A DNA stretch of 34,313 nucleotides. It comes from UBA1081 sp964454355 (lineage in GTDB: Bacteria > Bacillota > Clostridia > Oscillospirales > Acutalibacteraceae). Below the pieces are notes generated by a model, which worked only from the letters and a program-made list of their open reading frames with translations, searched no databases and had not been told where the DNA came from. Numbering within the stretch: the stretch's first letter is position 1; each line of letters starts with the position of its first letter. The position numbers were made by a program, and so were the translations under genes. The DNA lies in contig CAYVTA010000010.1 in NCBI GenBank assembly GCA_964454355.1, positions 1-34,313 on the forward strand, written 5' to 3'. Below are positions 25,709 through 33,182 of this stretch, in pieces.

Positions 25709-27235
25709 ATGAGTTTTTTAAAAAAATACAGATTTGTAATTGCAGTAGCAACTCTAACTGTAATTTACTTCATTTCATGTTTAGGATTATTATTATTTGA
25801 ATCTGTCAGTTATTCGGCACCGAATCTTAATGATTTTGGTGAATATTTTGATTTGTATGCAGATTTTGCTCAATCAGCAGATAATGAATTTTATATTAAA
25901 CAAATCTCTGCTGATGACATCAAATCTGCTGATAATGATATTCGACTAAAATATGTTGACAATACTGCTATTGCTGTTGCAATTGATAGTGCCTCGTTTG
26001 ACGATGTTAGTTCATTTTTAATATACTATGATGCTAAAATTTGCGGATATATTAATGAAGTCAATTTCTACCAAATTGAGTTTGTTGAAAATATGACATT
26101 AACTGAGCTTTCGTCAATGTGTGAAGCACTTACAGAAAGTGATATTTTTAAAATTGTACTCCCCGACTATTTTGAAGAAACTCCTGCCGATTCATATAAA
26201 TCTGAATCTACAATTGGCACTTCCGAATATTATTATGAAATGATTAATATACCTGCTGCTTGGAAAACTTATTTCAAATATGATAATGATGTGAATGTTG
26301 GCATGATTGATGTGTTGGTAGATTACGATAACAGTCATCTAAATGTTGTAAACAGAGACAAATACACCACTGTAACTCTTTATAACGGCATTTTGAACGG
26401 GGCTGAGTCTCACGGTACTCATGTTGCCGGAATAATTAACGCTTCTCTTGATTCAGATTCTCCAGGGATGGCACCGAACGCTGATTTATATTCCTACAAT
26501 GGAATTAACACATCAACATCTTATTGGATCGCATGTATTTGTGATATGCTTCTCAGAAATGATGTTAAAGTTATTAATATAAGTATGGGATATAATTCGT
26601 ATATTTCTGTTTCAGCTCAACTCGGTGATGCAGAAGCAATTGATTATGTTGAAAAAGAAAATATATTATTTTCCAGTCTTCTCACTAATATTTTGAATCA
26701 AGATAAAGAATTTGTTATCTGTATCGCTGCTGGAAATAGTACAAACTCTTCCCTTTACAGAATAAATTCAGCCTACTTCGGCTATGGAGATAAAAAATTT
26801 CTTGAAAAATTAGATGTTTTTAACTTATTTGACTCAAAACCTGATTATGTTGATGCAAAATATTCATTTTTTATTTCTGATGCAATCAATCAAGATGTGG
26901 CAGACAGAATTATCACTGTAGGGTCAATTGGAAGTGATTATTCATATACTTATTTTTCAAATGCCGGAAGTGTTGATATAGTAGCTCCCGGTGAATACAT
27001 TTACAGTACTGTTTTAGACAATAATTATAGTTATATGTCTGGAACGTCAATGTCAGCTCCCATTGTGTCAGGAACAGCAGCAATGATGTTTACTGTAAAT
27101 CCTGAGCTTAGTGGAAAAGAGATAAAAGAGATAATAATTTCGAGTGCTACAGAAACAGTTAGCGAACACGGCTTCACCTACCCTGTTCTTAATTCCGGAG
27201 AGGCTGTAAAATCTGCAGAGGAAAAAGTTAAATAA
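25709..27235 (+). CDS. Membrane-anchored S8 (subtilisin-like) serine protease
   Basis: 508 residues. One N-terminal transmembrane segment (about 9-30) suggests a signal anchor with the protease outside. Residues 31-165 form a prodomain-like region. The catalytic domain has Asp201 (VGMIDVLVDYDNSH), His235 (SHGTHVAGII), the oxyanion Asn in CIAAGNST and Ser447 (SGTSMSAP), so the triad is complete. The segment between His and Asn is long and Tyr/Ser-rich, with no recognised extra domain. A short leader carries AAAAGGA before the ATG. It appears to be a single gene between the xer gene and the uracil permease. The substrate is unknown; possibilities are maturation of surface proteins or general proteolysis. 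Confidence 0.88.
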   Translation: MSFLKKYRFVIAVATLTVIYFISCLGLLLFESVSYSAPNLNDFGEYFDLYADFAQSADNEFYIKQISADDIKSADNDIRLKYVDNTAIAVAIDSASFDDVSSFLIYYDAKICGYINEVNFYQIEFVENMTLTELSSMCEALTESDIFKIVLPDYFEETPADSYKSESTIGTSEYYYEMINIPAAWKTYFKYDNDVNVGMIDVLVDYDNSHLNVVNRDKYTTVTLYNGILNGAESHGTHVAGIINASLDSDSPGMAPNADLYSYNGINTSTSYWIACICDMLLRNDVKVINISMGYNSYISVSAQLGDAEAIDYVEKENILFSSLLTNILNQDKEFVICIAAGNSTNSSLYRINSAYFGYGDKKFLEKLDVFNLFDSKPDYVDAKYSFFISDAINQDVADRIITVGSIGSDYSYTYFSNAGSVDIVAPGEYIYSTVLDNNYSYMSGTSMSAPIVSGTAAMMFTVNPELSGKEIKEIIISSATETVSEHGFTYPVLNSGEAVKSAEEKVK

Positions 27236-27279
27236 TCAATTAATTATTATGTAAAAATCAGTAAAAATATAAAAACATC

Positions 27280-27308
27280 TTTACAATTTTGTCATTTAGT
27301 GATATTAT
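27280..27308 (+). promoter_or_regulatory. Promoter of the uracil permease leader
   Basis: -35 TTTACA (27280-27285), 17-base spacer, -10 TATTAT (27303-27308). It predicts a 150-base untranslated leader. Confidence 0.6.
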
Positions 27309-27314
27309 TAATGC

Positions 27315-27465
27315 AGTAAATCTTTAAGCTTGTACTGTGATACTTGCAAGATTTGATAATAATATTACAATTAATGCGTGTTATTATGTGATCTTGCATC
27401 AGCAGGGTCACTTTTTTTGACAATGGCTTATCATTTACACATTAGATTTTAGGGGGTAAATCTCT
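27315..27465 (+). promoter_or_regulatory. Structured leader with possible terminator/antiterminator, upstream of the uracil permease
   Basis: A terminator-like stem (GTGATACTTGC 27337-27347 with GCAGGGTCAC 27402-27411, one bulge, two G-U) runs straight into seven T (27412-27418), enclosing a further ATAATAA/TTATTAT hairpin. An alternative helix pairs AAATCTT (27318-27324) with AAGATTT (27348-27354). That helix competes directly with GCAAGAT (27346-27352)/ATCTTGC (27391-27397), the 5' side of which overlaps the terminator stem base. The SD lies in the loop of AGATTT (27444-27449)/AAATCT (27458-27463). No known riboswitch or PyrR site was recognised. Confidence 0.5.
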
Positions 27466-28833
27466 ATGAAACTTATTTATGGCATTAAAGACAAGCCTAA
27501 GTTTTCTCAGACAATCGTATTCGCAATCCAGCAGTTGCTTGCAATTATGGCTGCAACGCTTGTTGTCCCTGTTATTATCAATAACAGCGTTGAAGGCTGT
27601 GAGCTTAGCTCTGCAGCAGCTCTTTTTGGTGCAGGTGCAGGTACACTTGTTTATATTCTGTTTACAAAAGCAAACAGTCCGGTATTTTTGGGCTCTTCAT
27701 TTGCTTTTATAGGATCAATGACAGCAGCTTTTTCGGGTGCTATAACCGTTGGGTATCTTGGTCTTATTCTTGGTTCAATTTTTGCAGCTCTTGTTTATGT
27801 GATAATTGCAATCATAATTAAGTTTGTAGGTGTTAAGTGGATTTCTAAGCTAATGCCCGCTGTTGTTATAGGTCCCACTGTTGCAATTATTGGTCTTTCT
27901 TTGGCAGGAAATGCTATTGGCGACCTTACAACCTCAAATTATGAAGGTGGATCCGTTTATGTAGCTATTTTTTGTGGACTTGTAACACTTTTTGTTACAA
28001 TGATTGCTTCAACATTCGGAAAAAAGACTGTTAAACTCATCCCATTTATCGTAGGTATTCTTGCAGGATATTTGACAGCAAGCATTCTATATGTTATCGG
28101 AAAATTGACAGGCTGTACAGAACTTATGATTATCGACTACTCTGCTCTTGTTAATTGTTTTGAAACAATTTCCGTAAAGTCTTTTATCTCTGTTCCTGAT
28201 TTTACAATTTTTAAAGCAATAAAAGGATTTAGCGAAATTACAGCTTCAGATGTAATTTCTGTTGCTGTTGCATACTGCCCCGTTGCGTTTGTTGTATTCG
28301 CTGAACATATTGCAGACCACAAAAATCTTTCAAGTATTGTTGAACAGGATCTTCTTGAAAATCCCGGACTTGATAAAACTCTTCTCGGAGACGGTATCGG
28401 CTCAATGGTAGGTTCTATTTTCGGAGGATGCCCCAATACAACTTACGGTGAATCAGTTGCCTGCGTTGCAATCACAAAAAACGCTTCGGTTATAACAATT
28501 ATCGCAACAGCAATTCTTGCAATGGTTATATCTTTTCTTTCACCGTTTGTTGCTTTTGTAAACACAATCCCATCATGCGTAATGGGTGGTGTGTGTATTG
28601 CACTTTACGGTTTTATATCTGTCTCCGGTCTTAAGATGATTAAGGAAATAGACCTTGATGAGAATAAGAATCTGTTTGTTGTAAGTGTAATACTTATCTG
28701 CGGTATTGGCGGACTAACAGTTTCATTCGGAAAGGTTACAATCACTGAAATTGCTTGTGCATTAATTCTTGGTATAATCACAAATTTAATTCTTTCAAGA
28801 AAAAAGAATGAAAATGGAACATCTGAAAATTAA
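27466..28833 (+). CDS. uraA: Uracil permease, nucleobase:cation symporter-2 (NCS2) family
   Basis: 455 residues with about 14 hydrophobic segments, importing a nucleobase with protons. FSQTIVFAIQQLLAIMAATLVVPVI at the start and CPNTTYGESVACVAITKNAS (the UraA TTYGE motif) point to the uracil branch rather than the xanthine/urate branch. AFVVFAEHIADHKNLSSIVEQDLL carries the conserved Glu of transmembrane segment 8. GGGGG precedes the ATG within a small hairpin. The gene has its own promoter and a structured leader, consistent with control by pyrimidine supply, and is followed by a terminator. Uracil as the substrate is inferred from motifs. Confidence 0.9.
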   Translation: MKLIYGIKDKPKFSQTIVFAIQQLLAIMAATLVVPVIINNSVEGCELSSAAALFGAGAGTLVYILFTKANSPVFLGSSFAFIGSMTAAFSGAITVGYLGLILGSIFAALVYVIIAIIIKFVGVKWISKLMPAVVIGPTVAIIGLSLAGNAIGDLTTSNYEGGSVYVAIFCGLVTLFVTMIASTFGKKTVKLIPFIVGILAGYLTASILYVIGKLTGCTELMIIDYSALVNCFETISVKSFISVPDFTIFKAIKGFSEITASDVISVAVAYCPVAFVVFAEHIADHKNLSSIVEQDLLENPGLDKTLLGDGIGSMVGSIFGGCPNTTYGESVACVAITKNASVITIIATAILAMVISFLSPFVAFVNTIPSCVMGGVCIALYGFISVSGLKMIKEIDLDENKNLFVVSVILICGIGGLTVSFGKVTITEIACALILGIITNLILSRKKNENGTSEN

Positions 28834-28850
28834 AATAATTTTTTTAATTC

Positions 28851-28885
28851 AGCCGACGGTTTTTTTCGTCGGCTATTGTTATTTT
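28851..28885 (+). terminator. Terminator after the uracil permease
   Basis: AGCCGACG (28851-28858) pairs perfectly with CGTCGGCT (28867-28874) around a T-rich loop, followed by a moderately T-rich tail. Confidence 0.75.
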
Positions 28886-28937
28886 AAGAATAATGTGATA
28901 CAATTGTTCTATAATAATTGAAAGGATTAAATTTTAT

Positions 28938-29792
28938 ATGATTTATTACATTTCTAACGAATATCTTGAAGCAGGAATTAAATCAATGGGAGCTGAATTA
29001 ACAAGCATTAAATCAAAGGAAACAGGTTTTGAATACCTTTGGCAAGGCAATCCCGATGTGTGGTACGGTCAATCACCTGTTCTCTTCCCTATTATAGGTA
29101 GAGTTCTTGACGATAAATATTATCTGGAAGGTAAAGAATATACAATGCCTAAACATGGCTTATTCAGAAAACGTGAGGCTCAACTTTATTCGCAAGAAGG
29201 CAGTAAAATTACATTTATTCAGACTGATGATGAAGATACACTTAAAATATTTCCTTATCATTTTGAGGTTTATGTTACTTTTGAGCTCATTGATAAATCT
29301 ATAAAGGTAACGCATACTGTAGCCAATAAAAATGACAAGACAATGTATTTTTCTATCGGTGGTCATCCCGGGTTTAACTGTAAAATAGGCGATAGACTAA
29401 CATTCGATGAAAATGAAACACTCGATACTGTTTCAATTGATACAGAGTGCCTCAGAACAGGTAAAATGATTCCTGTTCTCAAAAATGAAAAGTCTTTTGT
29501 TATCACAAAGAATATTTTTGACGGCGATGCTCTTATTTTTACTGACATCAAATCTAAACATATTACCCTTGAAAGCGATAAACACTCAAGGAAGGTTATA
29601 TTTGACATGGGAGATTGTCCTTATCTTGGTATTTGGGCAAAACCAAATGCGCCTTATGTATGTATTGAACCCTGGTGGGGTGTAAATGATGATCATACAC
29701 GCAAAGATGATTTTTCTCAAAAGGACTGCATTCAGTCAGTTGAAGCAGGAAAAGATTTCAATTGCTATTGGCAAGCAGAATTTACAGAATAA
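28938..29792 (+). CDS. Aldose 1-epimerase-like protein (LacX/YeaD-related)
   Basis: 284 residues of the galactose-mutarotase-like beta-sandwich superfamily. It opens with IKSMGAELTSIKSKETGFEYLWQGNPDVWYGQSPVLFPIIGR, typical of the LacX branch. MPKHGLFRK and SIGGHPGFNC provide the two conserved His positions, and a C-terminal CIEPWWGVNDD carries the acid. It probably interconverts anomers of a hexose or sugar phosphate. It is distinct from the galM gene in the same window (33183-34232). AAAGGA lies upstream of the ATG. Single gene between a terminator and the DUF1292 promoter. Confidence 0.85.
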   Translation: MIYYISNEYLEAGIKSMGAELTSIKSKETGFEYLWQGNPDVWYGQSPVLFPIIGRVLDDKYYLEGKEYTMPKHGLFRKREAQLYSQEGSKITFIQTDDEDTLKIFPYHFEVYVTFELIDKSIKVTHTVANKNDKTMYFSIGGHPGFNCKIGDRLTFDENETLDTVSIDTECLRTGKMIPVLKNEKSFVITKNIFDGDALIFTDIKSKHITLESDKHSRKVIFDMGDCPYLGIWAKPNAPYVCIEPWWGVNDDHTRKDDFSQKDCIQSVEAGKDFNCYWQAEFTE

Positions 29793-29800
29793 TAACAGTA

Positions 29801-29822
29801 TTGCTTGTTGACACACAAGCAA
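29801..29822. repeat. Inverted repeat across the -35 of the DUF1292 gene
   Basis: TTGCTTGT (29801-29808) and ACAAGCAA (29815-29822) are perfect reverse complements around six bases. The -35 hexamer starts inside the repeat, and no T-run follows, so an operator is likelier than a terminator. Confidence 0.5.
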
Positions 29823-29836
29823 TTATCTGTTAAAAT
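29808..29836 (+). promoter_or_regulatory. Promoter of the DUF1292 gene
   Basis: -35 TTGACA (29808-29813), 17-base spacer, -10 TAAAAT (29831-29836). Confidence 0.7.
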
Positions 29837-29871
29837 ATATACAAAAGAGAGAGTCAAAAAGGTGATTAATT

Positions 29872-30195
29872 ATGAGTGATGAAATTAAATTTAATGAAAA
29901 TGAAAACGAAGAGTCATACGAACCCTTAATAGTAAGTGTTGTCGATGAAGACGGTGAAGAGCATATTTTTGAAGAGCTTGATACTCTTGAAATTGAAGAT
30001 AAAGAGTATGTGGCTCTCCTACCCGTTTACGATGATGAGGTTGCAGATGAAGACGGTGAGCTTATCATTCTGCTTCGTAATTACGATGGTGATGAGATCT
30101 ATCTTGAACCCATTGAGGATGAAGATGAATTTATGAAAGTCGGCAAGATGTTTGAAGAAAGACTTTCTGATATGTTTGAGTTTGATGACGAATAA
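29872..30195 (+). CDS. DUF1292 domain protein (YrzB-like), function unknown
   Basis: 107 residues, strongly acidic. The core PLIVSVVDEDGEEHIFEELDTLEIEDKEYVALLPV...GELIILLRNYDGDEIYLEPIEDEDEF is the DUF1292/YrzB pattern, found in many Firmicutes, often near yrrK/yrzL and alaS, though those genes are not here. There are no membrane segments or catalytic motifs. AAGGTGATTAATT precedes the ATG. Single gene with its own near-consensus promoter and a palindrome at the -35. An extra acidic C-terminal stretch (KMFEERLSDMFEFDDE) follows the core. Confidence 0.85.
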   Translation: MSDEIKFNENENEESYEPLIVSVVDEDGEEHIFEELDTLEIEDKEYVALLPVYDDEVADEDGELIILLRNYDGDEIYLEPIEDEDEFMKVGKMFEERLSDMFEFDDE

Positions 30196-30249
30196 TTAAA
30201 TTTCCTGCTGTGTACGGTAAATACTGTTGTTTATATTAACCCAACACAC

Positions 30250-30388
30250 AAAAAAAGGGAGCCTTGCTCCGCTATATCGGGATGCAGACCTCCCGTTTTT
30301 ACGGAAGAAGGGAGCGCAAAGATATCGGGCGGCACCCACCCTGCCAAAGAGCAGGTTATTATCGACAGCAGTCGGCATGGCGGGTTTT
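30250..30388 (-). ncRNA. G+C-rich structured element, candidate small RNA, ending in its own terminator
   Basis: G+C over 30261-30380 is 68 of 120 by count, far above the surroundings. Read on the minus strand, ACCCGCC pairs with GGTGGGT around a CGAC/GTCG hairpin and CCTGC/GCAGG hairpin. CCGC...ATATC then pairs with GATAT...GCGG around a CTCCC/GGGAG arm. GGAGC-AAG-GCTCC followed by CTTTTTTT forms a standard intrinsic terminator. The G-U pair in the ACCCGCC stem favours the minus strand. Translations in all frames look non-biological. No 4.5S SRP, tmRNA or RNase P core sequence was seen; a 6S-like RNA or a dispersed repeat remains possible. No clear promoter. Confidence 0.4.
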
Positions 30389-30407
30389 CAATTTTGCAAA
30401 AAAATTT

Positions 30408-30430
30408 CCCTCTGCTTTTAAAGCAGAGGG
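30408..30430 (-). terminator. Terminator of the dockerin-protein gene
   Basis: CCCTCTGCTTT (30408-30418) and its near-complete complement (30420-30430) form a hairpin. On the minus strand AAATTTTTTT follows. Confidence 0.8.
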
Positions 30431-30449
30431 ATTCTTTTATATTTGTAAT

Positions 30450-33104
30450 TTATTCAAATGAATCAATAAGCTGTGCAGATGCTCTGAGAATAAGTCTTGC
30501 GTCTGCGGCGGTAATTTTACCGTCCTTATCAACATCACATCTCTTAAATGTTAAATCATCGTCAATCGTCTCAAGCTTTGCAGCTACCCTAAGTACAAAT
30601 CTTGCATCAGATGCAGAAATATATCTGTTATTGTCAGCATCACCAAGCATAAAGAAGAATTCCTCATCTAGATAAGTGCTTACAGGTTCAGTATATGTCT
30701 TTGAACCGTTTTCATAAAAATATGTTGAACCTGCTGTAAGCGTTGTAGACTTAATTTCGGTTCTTGAAACATCGAAAATATATGTAGCAAGAACAAGCTT
30801 TCCATCGTCGCACTGTTTTGATGTTATAGCTGAGGATGTTGAATATCCAAATGTAAGTACGCTTCCGTATCCGTCAGGGCTGCCTGCAGAAACATATACA
30901 TTGTCAATTTCTTCAATAACAACGGAATTATAAGTAAGCATATCTTCTTCGTAATCAAGAACAAAGTTACCGGCATATGTACCAATTGGGTTAACAATTG
31001 CTACAGTTACTTCAAGCTGATTTGTAATTGCATTGTAAACAGGAGTAAGTTCGACACTACTTATGGATGCTTGCATTCCCGACTCCGAAGTATCCATATC
31101 GACCTTTATACCGATTGAATGTTTCGGATCAACACCGGTAGACATATCAAGAATAAGCTGTGAATCAGCAGATGTAATCATGCCGTCACCGTCAACATCA
31201 GAATTCATAAAAGGAATTGAGCCTTCTTCAACAGCTTCAAGACCTTCAACAATCCTCTCTGCAAGTCTCGAATCCTCCGCAGTAATAATTCCGTCAAGGT
31301 TTACGTCACCGAGAAGATATTTTCCTTCAGTAAGCTGCTCAACCGCTGTAAGTCCGTTACAACTGAGAATACCGGGCTGATAGTATCTGTTATAATTCAT
31401 AAACTGGCTATATGCGACATCCTGCCATACTGTTCGTTCCGCATCTGACTCGACAAGCCAAACAAGAAAATCAATTGAATTGCTGTTACTGTCAAATGTT
31501 CCATGTTTCATGTTTTTAATAAACCATGTGTTTTCAGGAAGAGCACAAGTCGAAGCATCAATATAATAACAAGCACCGCCATATGAGTACCAAGGTGTAA
31601 GCATATCATAGTTCGCAGACATATGGTCATGACCGTCGAAGATCTGTTGTTGAGCCTGCATTGCATATGCGACATCATTAAGTTCAACACAGGTTGCACC
31701 AAAAGCAGCATATGCTGTATCAACTATACCATCACTCTGAACGCTGCTATTTTCTCCTATAGGAAGAAGCTGAAGATCCCATGCTGCAACAACATAAACA
31801 TTAACTCCGCTGACTTTTGCATCGTTGAGAATTGATGAATAATTCTTCTGGTTCTCTTTAAATGCATTAACTGCTGAAGAAAGCTCTGTCTCAGTATTCT
31901 CATCAAACATGTTAGCAACAGCGTTTTCATAATCTGCTACCGGAACAAGTGCCCAAATTCCGGGCATATATCCGAACTGTTCCGTAACGCCGGAGGCATT
32001 TAGAAGGTCATAAACAGATGAAATCATTTGCTCAATATCTATACAAAAGCTCTGTGCTTCCCATTCCGTATTCATAAGATAATTAAGAAGCCAAATCACA
32101 AAAGCAGTTATAGGGTTATCTGAAAGGTCATTTGTATAGCGAACGTATGCACTGGTATATGTTGTTATATTAGTGAACTCATCAACGATGGCACCCTTAA
32201 AATAATCACCTACAAGTGAAGTACCGAGAAATTCAGACGAAACTGTAACAAAGTTCAGAACGTTTGATGCTGCACTATCACTATACTCAGCAAGATACTC
32301 AGTTGCAATAAGTGAGCCATAACCTTCGGAAATAACGGAAACTTTATCTGCACCGACTGAACTCTTAACATCGCTTATGTATGAATTAAGATTTTCAGCA
32401 TTTGCGGCAGGATCAAGACGCCAGTCGTATGTAAATACATATACATTTTCATAGCCGAACTCATCTGCCATTCCAAGTCCTATTTCACCTGCAAGTAATG
32501 TCGCAAAATTTTTATCCTGTGAATAATAATATTCGAGCGACTCATTATAACTTATAATTCCAATGTTAGAATGCAGAGGTGTACCATCACTATTCATCGC
32601 AAGCAGCTTAGCATCTTCAATATCAGCCTTTATTGCATCGAGCTGCTTATTAGCATATGCTTTAAGATCGATTGAAGAAAGAATAGAGTTGAGATCAAGA
32701 TTTGACAAGTCAATAGTGCCGACAAGCTCAAGAGCAACCTCAAGAACAGCATTGATTATCGAATTGATATCATCATTAAAACCAAAAGAATCAAGCAAAA
32801 CCGATGAAATATCGCTTGTGGTAAGCTTGCCATTAATGATACCCATGATGGTTTCTGTACTTATCAAGCTGCTTATTTCTGAAGAAAAACCTGAAGCAAA
32901 CAATAAATCATATTGATAGTCTCTCCAATCAAAAACAACAGATCCGTCGTCTGTGTTGTAAATCGGGTTAGCATCAATATCATTAACAACAACAACCGGT
33001 GTTGTTTGAGAATCTCCTTCTTCTGCAAAAGCAATTATAAGCGTACTAAACGCAAGCAAAATGCTAAGCAGACAGCAAAGACTACTCCTTAAATATTTTT
33101 TCAT
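30450..33104 (-). CDS. Secreted lipase-like (alpha/beta-hydrolase) protein with dockerin, cohesin-like and second dockerin modules
   Basis: 884 residues. A signal peptide (about 1-27, ending AFA before EEG) directs export. Residues about 30-590 resemble an LCAT/PGAP1-type alpha/beta-hydrolase: YDWRLD, elbow region VSVISEGYGSLIATEYL, Asp458 in SDGIVD, His534 in KHGTF. The expected GxSxG elbow reads S-E-G-Y-G, with Gly261 where the nucleophile Ser belongs. Residues 598-659 form a dockerin (DVNLDGIITAEDSRLAERI, DVDGDGMITSADSQLIL). About 665-815 is a cohesin-like beta-sandwich (VTVAIVNPIGTYAGNFVLDY...). Residues 820-884 form a second dockerin (DADNNRYISASDARFVLR, DVDKDGKITAADARLILR). Dockerins bind cohesins in cellulosome-type complexes. 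AGGAGGT lies nine bases before the ATG. Single gene with its own promoter and terminator. Confidence 0.75.
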   Translation of the reverse strand: MKKYLRSSLCCLLSILLAFSTLIIAFAEEGDSQTTPVVVVNDIDANPIYNTDDGSVVFDWRDYQYDLLFASGFSSEISSLISTETIMGIINGKLTTSDISSVLLDSFGFNDDINSIINAVLEVALELVGTIDLSNLDLNSILSSIDLKAYANKQLDAIKADIEDAKLLAMNSDGTPLHSNIGIISYNESLEYYYSQDKNFATLLAGEIGLGMADEFGYENVYVFTYDWRLDPAANAENLNSYISDVKSSVGADKVSVISEGYGSLIATEYLAEYSDSAASNVLNFVTVSSEFLGTSLVGDYFKGAIVDEFTNITTYTSAYVRYTNDLSDNPITAFVIWLLNYLMNTEWEAQSFCIDIEQMISSVYDLLNASGVTEQFGYMPGIWALVPVADYENAVANMFDENTETELSSAVNAFKENQKNYSSILNDAKVSGVNVYVVAAWDLQLLPIGENSSVQSDGIVDTAYAAFGATCVELNDVAYAMQAQQQIFDGHDHMSANYDMLTPWYSYGGACYYIDASTCALPENTWFIKNMKHGTFDSNSNSIDFLVWLVESDAERTVWQDVAYSQFMNYNRYYQPGILSCNGLTAVEQLTEGKYLLGDVNLDGIITAEDSRLAERIVEGLEAVEEGSIPFMNSDVDGDGMITSADSQLILDMSTGVDPKHSIGIKVDMDTSESGMQASISSVELTPVYNAITNQLEVTVAIVNPIGTYAGNFVLDYEEDMLTYNSVVIEEIDNVYVSAGSPDGYGSVLTFGYSTSSAITSKQCDDGKLVLATYIFDVSRTEIKSTTLTAGSTYFYENGSKTYTEPVSTYLDEEFFFMLGDADNNRYISASDARFVLRVAAKLETIDDDLTFKRCDVDKDGKITAADARLILRASAQLIDSFE

Positions 33105-33137
33105 AAGGCATATACCTCCTATATCTTAAACACAAAT

Positions 33138-33166
33138 ATTATATAACAACAGGAAAAATTTTTCAA
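33138..33166 (-). promoter_or_regulatory. Promoter of the dockerin-protein gene
   Basis: Minus strand: -35 TTGAAA (33161-33166), 17-base spacer, -10 TATAAT (33138-33143). Confidence 0.7.
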
Positions 33167-33182
33167 TAGGATTTTTAAACAT

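Noticed and set aside
27315..27465. Known pyrimidine or purine control elements (PyrR-binding loop, PRPP/ykkC, purine riboswitch) in the permease leader.
   Set aside because: The conserved core sequences of these elements are not visible; only a generic terminator/antiterminator layout is.
30250..30388. SRP 4.5S RNA, tmRNA or RNase P RNA.
   Set aside because: Diagnostic conserved segments, such as the GGTCAGG/GGAAGCAGC core of SRP RNA or a tRNA-like end with a tag frame, are absent.
30196..30461. Short open frames of about 60-90 codons on both strands over the G+C-rich element.
   Set aside because: They overlap each other, lack SD sites, have Arg/Pro/Cys-rich unlikely compositions and run through strong hairpins and terminators. 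The RNA or repeat reading explains the sequence better.
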